Counted from the stretch's first letter, positions 17,399 to 30,183 are shown. The stretch is 64,000 bases of DNA from Lingula anatina (GCF_001039355.2 NW_019775603.1:144533-208532); one strand, 5' to 3'. The notes: a model not told the origin generated them from the sequence alone. Numbers and translations are program-made.

Positions 17399-18116
17399 TA
17401 TATTTTTGTATAAATAACTGTCTTGTGTTGGACTTTTTTTTTTTTTTGAAAAATTACTTGAATATGTATATTTCTAATTTCCCCATTTCTAGTTCTGCAC
17501 ATGGAGGCACAGGTAATTCACCTACTTGATCAAGATAATTGTGTGCTACGACCCATTATTGTGCCAGCGACAAGTGCAGTTGGTACTTTGGATGTTTAAG
17601 CAGTGCAACTGTGCCTAATCTGCGTCACAGTCACTCGTCTTTTTCGCGCCTTCTTTTTTCTAACTAAAATCTACTTTCTTGTACAAGTATTTAAGGGAAG
17701 CAAACTGAAAACCTGTATTAAAATCGTTGAGACTGAAATGTTCATAAATGAGTATCATTACAAGTATGAATTATCAAACAAAATATTTATCTGTGCCTAA
17801 AACTGATTTTCAGCACAGAAAGCGTTATCAACAATTATCGAAAACAACACATGCGCTCTGTATGAAGGTCGGTTTTGTCACTGCTTTTCTTTCACTCAAT
17901 ACATTTTCTCAATCGATCGGGCAAACTAAGATCCGCCAAAACCATGCCCTCAATATCGGTACCTTTAGGCTCCATTGAAATTTCACGGCTTACACCAAAA
18001 TATGCTCTTGAACAATAGTGGATCGATGGTTGATCAAGATTAGTGATAGATTTTCGATAGCGTCCCATCTCGAGTCACAGGGCGGGACAAACCTAGTAAC
18101 GCACAGCGACCGCCAT

Positions 18117-18124
18117 TATAAAAG
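18117..18124 (+). promoter_or_regulatory. TATA box of SRCR-ZP gene 2
   Basis: TATAAAAG lies 70 nt before the ATG of the signal-peptide exon at 18187, which leaves room for a start site near 18147 and a short 5' leader. Position and consensus both fit, but no start-site data are available. The neighbouring GORAB and GGCX-like genes have no such box. Confidence 0.55.
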
Positions 18125-18186
18125 AAGATACTTGGGTGTAACTTTTCAAGAAGTTTGCGAGGTTTTTCTAACTATACACAAAGACC

Positions 18187-21100
18187 ATGGTGCTGTTTTA
18201 TCAGGTTATTTTGCTCAGTTTAATCGCCAGTATAACAGGTAAGTCAGATAAGTTAGAGACTTCAATCATTTGTCATGTTTCGAGTTGAAAATATTCTGTA
18301 GGATTTCCCAGCAGTTCTCGTGTTAAATGGGGCGTACATATGAAATAAAATTCCTTTTAAAGCGGGAATCCTACACATTTTTGTGCCTGGTCAAAGATGC
18401 AGGAAAAAAAAAACAGAAATTTACACAGCTGTCCTCAGGTCGACACTGGTGTATGCTTGCAAGCTATGGAACGGTGTGGCACATTCGACATCCCTCAAGA
18501 CGATGAAAAAGTTCTTTTAAATTTGAAGCAATGAGCATTACCGAATTGTCGCCCCCATAATCTAGGCGTTCATGTACTTATGTGTGTAAAAATTGTTTAA
18601 TGAGACTTATTTACTTACCTGTAGATTGAACTATTAAATCACTGAGGTTATGTTTTATTTAAATGTCGGACTTTAAAGATATCAGAACACTAATTCACCA
18701 TGCTGCTTATACACGTTTCAATTAACTGTTCTGTTAAAAGAATTATGACCACTTAAATTCTATATTTCAATAATCTTTCTAAATGTGTATGTTAATTAAT
18801 CTATATTTCAACACTTTTTGTATATGCATTCAATATAATACGGTTTAGTGTACACGGTTAAATAGTTTACTCCGCCATGATTTTATTTGATTTAAGCATA
18901 GTGAAATTCTCACCACACCAGAAATCGATATGGTTTTAATTTGAGTAATTTGTATTATGTTTTCAGTTTACTGGAGGTTTTATTTTTAAATCTGCTGATC
19001 ATCAGTCCTTCACATGTTTCACATTTTACTTTTTACAGTAATTTTGACGTTAAATGAGGCAAAATACAAATAAATATCAAATACAAAATAAAATGCAATT
19101 TAATATTTGTGTGTGGCTGCAAATGAATGAGCAGAGAGCTAAATGTCAGTATTCTAATTATGTATTAGTTCAACTCTCATAATTAATTAACGAATTAATT
19201 AAGTCAATTATTTTGTCTATCACCACCAAATTGAGCCCATTTCTGAACTATCGTACAATGTCATCAAAATCCCTTCATAACATTTTGCATAATCTTACTA
19301 ACAGACGTACAGACATTATAAATTAACTAATTAATACATCTTCGCCAAAATAAAACCCTTTGTTACTCCCGACAGTTTCTGAAATTTCAAAATCCGTCCT
19401 AAACCATTGCATTATATTGCTAAGAGATTGACAGACAGACAGACAGACAAACCGGATAAATTTTAAAGTCATAACCTCTTTGGCGGAAGTAATAATGTGC
19501 ACTAACTGATAGATGGAGTGCCATTACGAGTCGCAGACCTTCACGCGAAATAGAGGAGTTAATTGGCGAGACGAATAGTTGGCATAATCAACGAGACGAA
19601 GGCCAGACAAAGTTGAGATTATTAACGAGACGTATGTAGAGGTTCGACCTAGTCGAGACAATTTTCTTCCCTAATTCGCGTAAACCCTCGCGACGGGTTA
19701 TTTGACTGACATTAAACTGACATTTGACTGACATACAGTTCGAGGAGAAAACAAGAGATGGCGCTGTGGACTATGTCGCGTATTCGTGGGTATCATGTTT
19801 TAGTGGACCGTATCTATTCACGAACGTTTACCTTTTAAACGAATGATATCACTATTCTAGTACAAATATACTTTGATTTTTTACATATCAATTTTAAATG
19901 TATATTTTAAGATATTGAATTTAACTTCATCTCAACATTTTTATAAAAGCATCCAATTTAATTGCAATATTGCAAAGAGAACAATTAACCCATATTCATA
20001 TTTGTGAAATGATGATATGCAGATATAGATACTAGGATGAAAAGAAGAAATGAACGAGTCGTTAGTAATTTATAAACCGCCAAATGAAATTCTTTCAATG
20101 CGTTGGCTATCTTGAAAGTAAGAAATATAATACGTACTAATAGGCAAAGATAAAGCACCAGTATTTTACGCAAAATCCCTATGTTGTGTTATTGAGACAA
20201 AGTTTAACCAGTCATTTTTAAACAAAATTTATTTACGAGAAAAGGAGGCAAAGTGCATAGAAGCATTATATGGTGTCCTTGTTACCAATTTAACCAGTTA
20301 TTGCCTCTATTTCACATAAAGCTTCACAACGAGTGCGTGTTGAGTCTAGCTATTCACGGAAAAGGGCAAGGCGCAGCCTCTGCTAGAACCATACATTGCT
20401 GAATGACATTGTCCTCGGTTTTTCAAAATATACCCCAAAATAATGTTCAAATCCACAAGTGCTATAATTGTTGAGTGCTCAGTATCGATTACTCGACGTT
20501 CTATAGATTTTGCTCTGTTCAAATCAAAGAGGTGTATATTGGAGACAACAGAGGGCAAAAAGCGATTACTAAACATGTCGATATAGTGTGTATTAAGATA
20601 TTAACGTTTTGTAAATAGCTGTTCCTCTTTTTCTATACACTGTGGATTTAATTTGTCGGGCGGGGCTATCCGTAGGATTTTGATTATATAAGATAGGTAA
20701 CAATCAGATTTTACTTTACTCTACGTTGATGATTTTTTATGCCACAGCCTTGAAAAATTAATAGCCTTAATAAAATATTTTTAAAAGATGCAATAGGCCT
20801 GTATTAAGCAAAAATTATTTATATTATCAATTATTATGAAATAAGATGTGACTATGCGTCGTTTATTTTTTCTTTATATCATCATAAATGTACATGGTTT
20901 TACTTTATCGCGTACATGAAATTCACATCTTCTCTGAAATATTTTATATTTTATTTTATCATTAAAATGATTGCCAAATAACAGGAAAAATGAAATAGAC
21001 ATTGTTATCACATGCTTTATAAAAATTAAACATAAATTCAAAAAGTATCATGTTAATTAAAATATCATTAAAAATACATTTTTCTTATCCAGGACAACTC

Positions 21101-21352
21101 CAGACGCGGTTGTCAGGCGGTCCTACCGCTACTGAGGGCCGCGTGGAGGTTCTGTTCAACGGAACGTGGGGAACCGTCTGTGACGACGACTGGGGTGTTA
21201 ATGATGCTACTGTCGTCTGCAGATCCTTAGGGTTCGGGTAAGTTAGACATGCTCGAGTTCCCAACTTCATTTTCATCGCTGATTGTATTTATCTCTCATA
21301 TTCATGCTATAAAGATTTTCAAGCTGAATTGTATTGTCTGCTGATTTTAAGA

Positions 21353-21395
<43 letters not shown>

Positions 21396-22126
21396 TGAAG
21401 TTCATCTGCAATGAACATTACTTTCCCTCTTTCGTTAGGCTCTGTCACACCTAGCGTATAGCACTAACCTATGAGACAATTTGTCCAAACAAACAAAATG
21501 TGTTCATTAGACTTATGTCACATACGCTTTGAGAGCACAACGAAAGTTGGTGTGCGTCTCCATACCCGGAGGGAGATAAAATGCTTTGAGCATGCACAAA
21601 AACAATTTCATATGCTGCTTAAATATTTATTTTAACACGCTGGAAAAAGTTTCTATACGCTCACAGTTGTGCGAATGAGCGATGTCGTATACGATACTCT
21701 CAAGTGTACCTCTTGACGCTAGGTAGGACAGTGCCTTTACATTAGGATAAGTTGCCCTGCCATGAAAGTTGATACAGTTATAATTTGGACTATTGTTTAT
21801 TCAAATATAGCTCTTACATTAATAAGCTATGCACTTTTTTTATATGTCAGTGGCCCAGGAGTTCCATTCAGTGGATCAGGAAGTGGAGGCTCGCCCCCGT
21901 TCACTGGCGACTTGTACGGAATTCCCGTCCAATCCACACCCATATGGCTTGACAACGTGAACTGTGCTGGAGACGAGGGGGATCTCTCGCAATGTTCTCA
22001 TAATGGGTTCGGTAATAACGACTGTAGCCCAAAACACATGGAGGACGCGGGAGTGCGATGTGTTGCGGGCGATAGCGGCTTGGCGCAGTCTTGTAAGTAA
22101 TGGAGACTGAAGCGATGACTCTCTGA

Positions 22127-22186
<60 letters not shown>

Positions 22187-25100
22187 ATTTGATTATTTCT
22201 GCGTACTTAACGATAAGAGTGCACATGCACGTGTGGGTCTTCGGAAGCGAAGAAGCTGGAACGCTGAACCTTAGGGTAGGCTACTTAACTTCCCTTACGA
22301 AAATTTCTGGTGGACGTCCTATAGGACTTCATGGGACTCTTTGGGATCCTTCAATGTTGTGTGGGACTCTATAGGAATGCTATCGGACGTCCTATAGGAT
22401 TCCAAAAATGCACTTTAGGATTTTGGGGGGACTTTCCTATACTGTACGACGTTCTATAGGCCCTACATGTAGGATCCTATAGGAAATTTCCGAAAGGGTG
22501 ATAATCAACACAAAATAAATGATAAATAAAACCTTCTGGAGTTAAGATGCATTTCTGAAATTCCTTTTTTTATGCCCAGGCACTGAAGGTACCAACGCTT
22601 CAGAGACTGTTCGCCTCGTAGGTGGAGACGGGAGCTATGGTCGCCTGGAGGTCTACCGAGGGGCTTCCTGGGGGACGGTGTGCGACGATTTCTTCGATAT
22701 CCGCGACGCCAGGGTCGTATGCAGAAGTCTGTGCTATAAGTATGTGGTTAAAATATCCCGTAAACAAAATTTGAATGCGTTTTCAAGTATTTTCCATGCC
22801 GTTAAATGTCATCTCTATCTTATTCAGTCATCAAAACACAATATAATTTGTCTAATTCTGGCCATCCACACCAAAATGCTTCACTATTCTGCCATTATAA
22901 GCCGTGGATTCTAATTTACGTCTTTAAAAAACTCATGAAAATCTCAGTGTTTAAAACATGACATGCCATTTAGGTCCACATTCTTTATTCTAGCGAAACT
23001 GAAGCCACAGTCGTCGTAGGTCTACCTGGCCTGACTCCTGCCCTTGACAACGTTACAATATGGCTGACAGACGTCGGTTGCCAGGGCCACGAAGGCGCCA
23101 TTGAAAACTGTACCCATGGCGGCTGGGCGAATAACCCGTATAACTGTTCGCACGCTGAGGATGTTATGGTGGCCTGCACTGCTGTCTCAGTCAGAGCAGC
23201 TCCCGCTCCTGGTACGTTGTTGCTTTCTAAGGAAGAGTAAACCATTGATCAATCTCATATAAAATCAATTGTGTTAGGTGAGATCAATTGCGATTGTTGA
23301 AAGCAATCGCAATATATTTTTCACATTCCCACTTTTAATCTTTTAATCAGAGAAGAGTGTATCATCCATACCATTAATGGTAGCTACATCACTGATGAAA
23401 AAAGGGAGAGACAACTCGAAACCGACTTTGCTAAAAAAAAAACTTTTTGAGATAGCCTCCCGGCTGTCAAATGTGGCACAGTGTCAAATTCAAAACGTAA
23501 CATCTTATTATTTTTTGTTTGCTTTAGCCATCCAGGTTGATGTAACCTGCGACGGAGCAAATATCATAACTGTGTTCGACACCAGTGGTTTCTCCGAACA
23601 GATGATGGTGGAGGTGGCAGCCGACCCAAGCTGCACGAACTCTACCGCTGACGGCACCAACCTCACAATGTCCATACCATATCTGTCCTGTGGGACACAG
23701 AGAACAGTAAGATGGATATGATTTTGTGTTATTATAACTGTACTTGTCACTGCAGACTGAAGCGTTCCAACAGGAATGTGATTTGTATTTATTCTCCATA
23801 ATGTCGTTGGCATAGCGGTTACCTTTGTTGTGGAAAATTGGGAGCAGAAATAATAAAACTGTCTTACTAAATTGCATATTAAGCATGACAGTGCTTTTTA
23901 ATAGAATATAATACATGACATATCCATCGTCTATATTGCTTTATAAAACAAAGAAAGTGTTACCAAAACGTCTTTTTATTTTTATGGTAACTATTTTCAC
24001 TTTTCACTTTTCACTATCCAGACAAACTCAACACATATATTCTACACCAACACCGTCCGACAATGGGTTCAGCAGTCCAGCGTCATCGTCACCAATTTCG
24101 CCGAGAACCGCATCGTGGTTTACTGCGTGCACGCCAGAGACAAGCAAATCTCCGCCGGCTTCACGCCAGAGGTCGTCACCGTCGGTCCTCAGTTCTCATC
24201 ACACAATTTTGACGTCAGTATGTTCTTTTACGCCAATTCGTCCTTCACTGGCCCAGTGAATCAGTTTCCCATGAGCGTGCAACTGGGAGATAATCTTCAG
24301 GTTGGGCTTGTGTTGACGACCGTTGATCCATCCCTAAAACTCGTTCTGACTGATTGTTACGCAACTCCGTTCAAGGAAAGAGATTCGGTGCCGCAATATC
24401 CACTTATAGCGAGCAAGTAAGTGAAAACGATGTGTTCTTCGCAGCAGTTTTGTTCTACTTGGAAGCGGCAGTCCATTTACTTCAACTAAGCTTATGTCAT
24501 TTGGTCTGTCGGATGTCTTTAGATTAACATCAGTTGTTTCAAGTTCTAAAAGAATGCATTTCCCGTATACCTGTATCTACAGAAAAAATGTACAATACTA
24601 AGAAAACTGTTATAACTAGGATCTATAGATATATTTTGTCTTTTTTTTGAAACATATACATTTGTTCGAAACATATTAGGTGCCGACAAGACTCCAGCCT
24701 CGTTTACTTCCCTGTCAATGAAACTGCGCTTCAGTTCAGATTCCAATCCTTCAAGTTCTTCGGCAACTACACCTCAGTATACCTTCAGTGTGATGCAGTC
24801 GTTTGCGAGTTAACCGAAAAGACCAGCCAGTGTGACAGAACCTGTGGCGTGCGTAAGAAAAGAGAAGCTGAATGGACGGATGATTATCATGTGATTAAAA
24901 AACGTCAGACCATTACCAATCAAAATTCAGTTCACATCGTCCGTGGACCAATCATATTAGAAGAATATGAATCGACGAATTCCGATTTTGTTGACTTCAA
25001 CATTGAGGATGTAGTGAGTGGTGAGTACATCTTCCGTTGTAAAGATTCTGACGCGACCCAATTACAACCATGTTAACAAAGTAGATTACACTTGTTCGGT

Positions 25101-25325
25101 AAGTGTATAAAATAAACAGCTACATATCTCTTTTGTTGTTGTTGTTTTTTTATTATTATTATAATAGGTAACAATAATAACCAGTTTCGTACTGTTGGTT
25201 GTCATTTATGTCGCTTTTCACTTTCAGTTATCAAGAAGTCCACAGCAGCGAACCATGTTCCATCGACTGTTGTTGTCCTTTTTGTGGCCTCCATATCAGC
25301 AGCGTTGTGTCTGATGAAGAACTGA
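18187..25325 (+). CDS. SRCR-SRCR-ZP domain protein 2 (tandem paralogue)
   Basis: Nine exons: 18187-18238, 21093-21237, 21851-22092, 22580-22739, 22994-23211, 23528-23706, 24022-24416, 24680-25020, 25228-25325 (609 residues, phases consistent). Signal peptide ([17 protein letters not shown]), SRCR 1 with six Cys and a Gly/Ser-rich insert ([12 protein letters not shown]), SRCR 2 with seven Cys, and a ZP domain ending in [13 protein letters not shown], which holds a furin-like RKKR site. A later KKRQ is a second basic site. The last exon adds a hydrophobic tail ([18 protein letters not shown]) before MKN and the stop. Domain order, intron phases and many residues match the upstream gene, so the two are tandem duplicates. 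The extra last intron, absent from gene 1, contains an in-frame stop and AATAAA, suggesting an alternative short C-terminus. The first intron is about 2.85 kb. Confidence 0.88.
18239..21092. other. Long first intron of SRCR-ZP gene 2, with a dispersed repeat
   Basis: No exon candidate with matching phase is seen. Around 19170-19495 there is an AT-rich repeat carrying (GACA)n and ending cataacctctttggcggaagt. The complement of that end resembles ttcgccaaggaggttatg at about 31741-31758, so two members of one dispersed family seem to be present. Confidence 0.4.
21357..21389. repeat. (GA)n microsatellite
   Basis: An A-run is followed by about 12 GA units in the intron inside SRCR 1 of the second SRCR-ZP gene. 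Confidence 0.9.
22121..22181. repeat. (CT)n(CA)n compound microsatellite
   Basis: A CT run passes directly into a CA run just after the donor of exon 21851-22092, in the intron between SRCR 1 and SRCR 2 of gene 2. Confidence 0.9.
24680..25076 (+). CDS. Alternative 3' terminal exon of SRCR-ZP protein 2 (read-through form)
   Basis: If the donor at 25021 is not used, the reading frame continues through [18 protein letters not shown] to a TAA at 25074-25076, giving 595 residues and no hydrophobic C-terminus. AATAAA follows at 25111-25116, and a GT/T-rich tract at 25129-25150 resembles a downstream cleavage element. The product would be soluble. This is inferred from sequence only. The spliced form with exon 25228-25325 is equally well supported. 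Confidence 0.45.
25111..25116 (+). promoter_or_regulatory. Intronic polyadenylation signal in SRCR-ZP gene 2
   Basis: AATAAA sits 35 nt after the in-frame read-through stop and is followed by ttttgttgttgttgttttt. Hexamer plus GU/U-rich downstream element is the usual metazoan poly(A) site layout. It lies inside the last intron, between the donor at 25021 and the acceptor at 25227. Confidence 0.5.
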
Positions 25326-25604
25326 AACTTTATCGCTAAATAACACAACTATTTTATTCAGCGTGCAGCATTTATTTGTGAACGCGTGCATAATTTATGT
25401 GCCATTACGGCCATGTCGTTAAGGCAAACAAAGTTACCAACGCATAGTGCTATACACAGACATGTATAAAAAACACGAAACCCTTCTGTATACAAATACA
25501 GATATGCATTCAAAGACTGTAAATATTTTGTGCAATATGTAGGTTTAATTTTCTTCAATGTCTGTTTGCCCCTGAGATCCACCTGTCCCTGGTAACTTAC
25601 CTGT

Positions 25605-25847
25605 GTAGGGGAGACCGGGGCTAGTTTGACCCCGGGGTAAGTTGGCCCCCCATCAAGTCTCTTTAATAAATTTACTTTAAGATGCTAAATTATTTCATTT
25701 GGAATCACTGCCGACGCTTTCTTGGCACTATTGGATACGTAACTTTACAAAATGATGTGATCAATTCTTTCACCCCATAGTTACTTTGCCATAAATTGAT
25801 GGGGGGCCAACTTACCCCGGGGTCCAACTAGCCCCGGTCTCCCCTAC
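25605..25847. mobile_element. MITE-like element with 52-bp terminal inverted repeats
   Basis: The left arm (25605-25656, gtaggggagaccggggctag...) and right arm (25796-25847) are inverse complements with one visible mismatch, around a 139-bp AT-rich centre. No protein is encoded, so the element is non-autonomous. I see no clear target-site duplication. It lies about 280 bp past the stop of SRCR-ZP gene 2 and contains an AATAAA (25665-25670) that could serve as that gene's distal poly(A) signal. Confidence 0.75.
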
Positions 25848-26603
25848 TCTTAGCATGCTATTGCTGGTTCCAGGTGGGTTGAGTTTCCAGGGACCTCTGA
25901 ATCGCAGGGTGCTACTTTTAAGCTCTGGGCGCAATTTTAGGTAATATATGGTACTTCAGAGATAAAACGTAAGCATATTAATAACAAGTGTAACATAAAA
26001 GATATGTTAAGTGCTTTGACACAGTTTTAAAGGGTGGTGTTGGATAGGTAGATTATATTCAAAATTGTACATTTTACTTGCTGCTTGTGGGATTGCTGAC
26101 GACTTATATATGTAAATAATGATATATGATGGTGATAATATGAAGTAGACAAACTTGGACATATTGGAAAAGGGAATTTGCTCTATTTATGCAAAATATT
26201 GAGTTAGGCAATGTTGATGATATCTTTAGGATTTGTTAATTATAAACGTTTAATTTCAAATATAAGCAGTAGCATGCTTTTGCTCGGATAGCTAGTGTTT
26301 TTTCTAAGAACAAGAATGTATATGTAATTTGTTTTTACGATGCATGCAACTGAAGAACAATATCCTGTTTCTATAGATAAAAAGTTTAGGTCAACACATT
26401 AAATGGCTCTGAAAATGTGTGATGTTAATGGTTTGGAATGTAGTTTTTCGTATATATATTCACAATAAAAATATATCAGTAGAAGTAGAAATAATGTTTT
26501 CAATTATATGCCCCAAAAATAATAGGTCTGCTATCATTAACAACTAGGATATCTTTGTCTTTTTGAAGACAGCCTATAAGGGTCGAGATTAGACCTGAGC
26601 GTC
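25848..26603. other. Intergenic region between convergent SRCR-ZP gene 2 and the PhyH-family gene
   Basis: AT-rich sequence without coding potential or recognisable repeats. The two flanking genes are transcribed toward each other, so this holds 3' ends only. Confidence 0.5.
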
Positions 26604-29600
26604 TTAAGCGTCGGCTTTAACCGTGATGTCATCTTTAGGATCGAGGAAAGCTTTTCCTGTCATGTCGGTGAAGTTAGAACACGATTTGATCGCCGATGTT
26701 GGAACCTGAAATAAAGAGCTCGATGTATTACCATACTGTACATGTTCAGGTAATAGGTAATTAGGCTTCCTTACTTCCCTTCTTTTTTCATTTTTTTTTT
26801 ATTTAGTTTTATTTATTTTTTGTTAGAGTTCTTGGTTTGGCTCAGATTTTCTTACATTACAAACAATTCCACATTCTTTGCTTTTGGCAGACATGCTATT
26901 TCTTCTTTGTCTCCACACAAAGAAGTGACATTTCAACCCAATTGCTGCAGTGTGAAAAGATACAGGTTTTACCGTACCTTGTTTAAAGGGACATAAGCAG
27001 GCGCAAACGTAGAAATCACAGGGCTGTTGGCTTTGGTATTGTAGGAGATCAGGAATGCCCACCTTCTCTGTTCACTGTCGTTCTTGTCGCTCCTATGGAT
27101 CAGGTTTGAATGAAATATCAACGCATCACCTGAAAGGAAAAAAGCACTCAATCGTATGTGTCCTTGATCTTATTGCTTCGGTAACTCCATAACAAGATTA
27201 GAAGTCGTGTATGGTGCACATAGTTACTTTAACGTCTACATTTATAAATTGCCATGCAAATTGGAACTATTTTTACGACAGTGAATTCAATTCAAATCCG
27301 ATCACAGGACATTTTAGCCCATTCCACGACCTCAAAATGTAACATATATACATAGTGTACAGGTATTCTGACATTAGGAAAACAGCTGGCACCAAACTAT
27401 ACACTATTTTTTTTTAAATATCTCTTGTATATCAGAAAATAAATAAACATCTAAAAGAAACTTTGTGTAACTAAGTGCTGCTCATGTTGCGATACATATC
27501 ACCGTTCCAGTGATTCTTAAATTTATTCCAATCGAGTGTCTTCTTCCCTTTATCACATATTCATCTACCTGGTTGAAGTTCCACGTACTGGAGTGGACAC
27601 ACCTTCATCAGTTCCTCCACCCTGGTCACGTCCGCCCCCGTCTGGCCCCCAACAAACGTGTGCTCTATACGACCCGCTTTGTGAGAGCCCTTCAGAATCT
27701 GAATTACATAGAAAATAGAATCCTTTATGTTTAATGAACATTCCAATTATTTTCGGTAAACCAAAAGACAAAAAGATTCATGCTGTATGTGGACGCCATC
27801 AAAAACGCTCTTTACGGCGAGCTTTATGGGAGCAATCATTAATATAATTACACGAAAAAACAAATGCTATATATAGTGGCAGTCACTTTTTACTGTAGTA
27901 TGAAACCCCAATAAATCGTTTTATTAGTCACTTAGTTTTTATTGTGCCTCTTGTGGGGTTTTACAGTTGGTTGATTTGACCTCTAAAGTCGTAAATTACA
28001 TGTAAAGGAATATTGCATGTTAACAAAATAGCAGAATGGGAAGTGAAATGAAGCGCATATTTTCAAAGTTCAAAGGTAACCGGTATTTGCCAAAACTATA
28101 TTTAACGCAACTAGCTTTTGACGTGACACAATGACAGTGCACGTATGTAAGAATTATAGAATCAACCTGTAAGCATCCGTTCTCTTTGTTACATCTGTCG
28201 TAGGCTATAAAAGCCGTAGTCAAATGGTCAGGAAAGAGGCATCCGTTTTGGTACCAATATCTGCAAGTGAAAAGATACGAAACTTCAGAGAACGCTTAGG
28301 AGCCAATGCACGCTTTCTGCAAAAGTTCCAATTTTACATTTTGAAATGTAAGCTTTTATTTCAAGGCACATCATATATGTTATTCCATTTTAAGCTATAA
28401 CAACAAAGAAGCGAAAGTCAATCTTTCTAAATGCAGGACACAAGTGCAGTGCGTTAGGCTGTGCTACTTTCTGTCCAGCAAAGATATTGTACATACTGTA
28501 CATGTAATACAGAGTGACCCAGAAGTGTGGACACATGGGACATATTACAATTCATGGTAACTTTTTTCGCGTGAATCTTGCTAAGCGCATCGAACTTGAA
28601 AATAATTATTTTGATATGTAGCACCAATGTTGTGAAATGCAGTTTAGCATTTTTACTAAAAAAATTTAATTTCCCCCATGTGTCTAGACTTTAGGGACAC
28701 CCTATGTATCATGGCATAGTACCCATAATCTTGGTGCCACAGATGTCTTCCTCCAGTCTTGGCTTCTTTCATCATCAGCTTGGAACCCCAGTGGTAGATT
28801 TCACCGTGTCCGAGAAGCTGTCAGAAAAATGTGAAAGCTGTCATCAGTTTACACGCTTTTCAATCTATAAACTGGCAAGTGATTTTGATAAAGTTTTTAT
28901 TAATTTGCCTATTTGAATATTTTATTTCAGTTTTAGATTAAATTATTATAATTATTTTCATTATAATTATCATTAACATTATCATAATTATTATTATTTG
29001 CTGCTAAATATCAAACATGGTATTTGCTGAAAATGTAGACATAATTCATACACTGTACTTCAAAGATAAAGGAAGACTTGTGCAATCTTGATACCCCTAC
29101 TAGTACATAGTTATATGAAGTACTTCTGCGAAACTGTATCCTGTATTTTCAAATTACACAGAAAAAATGAGGCCGATTTACTAGCACGACAGAAAATGCA
29201 TTTGGCAGCGGTCATAGGTTAAGAGATTTTATTCAGAAAATGTCTGATTTTACCTTTTCAATGGAGCCAGCAAGCTTCTCTGACCTGGCCATGATCCCCG
29301 TGATGTCATTTCCGGGATGGCGCCAGAGAACCATCTTGCTTCTACGATCGACCCCGTCACTTAACTGAAATTAGATAAAATATTTTCATGCACAATGCTC
29401 CTAAAACATTTCTATACATGGACACAATTACTAGCTAGAAAATGCTCTTTTTTGGCAAACTTCATAAAGTTGCCTTCAGGAGAGAATGGGTAGGAGCAAG
29501 GTATTTGACTTAAAGTGGAATCCGGAATGAGGACTGTAGAAAATTATTTTCAGACTGAGAGAAAAAGAGTCCAATGGTTGATATGGATTGGGAGATAGGG

Positions 29601-30183
29601 ACTTGAATAAAGAAAGGATTAACAAATTATGAGATTTCCAATTACCTCATAAGCATGCTTGGTAATGCTGTCGCTTTCTTCCAGGGCCTTCTTTATCAGA
29701 GCCAGCTCTTCCTTGTCCAGGAAGTTTCTGTAAAAAGCAATATCTAAATGATGAGTACACATAATAGGAAATATCATATATCTGTTTTCAGATATGATGG
29801 AAGAAGAACAAAGTTAAAAGGAGGAGATAGAAAAAGATATGTAAAGGAGGGAACGGTTTGTAAAAAAAGTAGAGAATATGATAAGTACATTCGAGTAGTC
29901 AAGAAGGAGGGTAGGTGAAGAAATAGACGAGGATGAGGAAAGATAGAGGAAGGCTGGAGAAGAAGGGAAAAGGAAAAGAGAGAGAAGAAGAAGAAAACGA
30001 ATAAGAGGAAGAAAAAGAGGGGAGGAACATTTAGAGGAAATGACAAAGATGTGTAGGCCTGTGTATTAGTCGCGGATTAGTGCACAATCTCTGGAAATAT
30101 TTACCGTATGATAATGAACCCGATGCGGTTATATGAGTCTCTTATCTCTTCAGTAACGCTGAAAGTCTCGCTAAAGGTATATT
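26604..30183 (-). CDS. Phytanoyl-CoA dioxygenase (PhyH) family oxygenase
   Basis: Eight exons on the minus strand: 30183-30105, 29727-29646, 29364-29254, 28817-28723, 28260-28167, 27698-27569, 27129-26978, 26705-26604. They give 280 residues plus an incomplete N-terminus. Non-haem Fe(II) ligands are visible: His and Asp in WHQDYG and the distal His in [10 protein letters not shown], with an Arg (EQRRWAF) that would hold 2-oxoglutarate. Other family blocks are [25 protein letters not shown] and [11 protein letters not shown]. The enzyme should couple 2-oxoglutarate decarboxylation to hydroxylation of a small or lipid substrate. The substrate is unknown, and the sequence does not look like human PHYH or PHYHD1. 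No C-terminal peroxisomal SKL is present (it ends KADA). All splice phases agree. Confidence 0.85.
28510..28706. mobile_element. Tc1/mariner-type MITE with TA target duplication
   Basis: The left end (cagagtgacccagaag...gacacatggg) and right end (cccatgtgtctagac...gacaccctatg) are imperfect inverted repeats of about 30 bp, flanked on both sides by TA (28508-28509, 28707-28708). The TA flanks and the GTGNCCC ends are typical of Tc1/mariner-derived MITEs. It lies in an intron of the PhyH-family gene, only about 14 bp beyond the splice donor of the exon with the HxD iron ligands. Confidence 0.65.

Larger units (their letters stand above)
16575..18186. other. Intergenic region with one dispersed-repeat patch
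   Basis: No coding exons are evident. A GC-richer patch at about 16880-17110 contains agcgagcgaaacgaga, whose complement recurs at about 50578-50595 (tctcgtttcgctcg), suggesting a dispersed repeat. The rest is the 3' UTR of SRCR-ZP gene 1 and the promoter side of gene 2. Confidence 0.4.

Noticed and set aside
26604-30183. Calling the oxygenase PHYH or PHYHD1
   Set aside because: The blocks around the iron ligands and the C-terminus look unlike both human proteins. Only the family can be supported.
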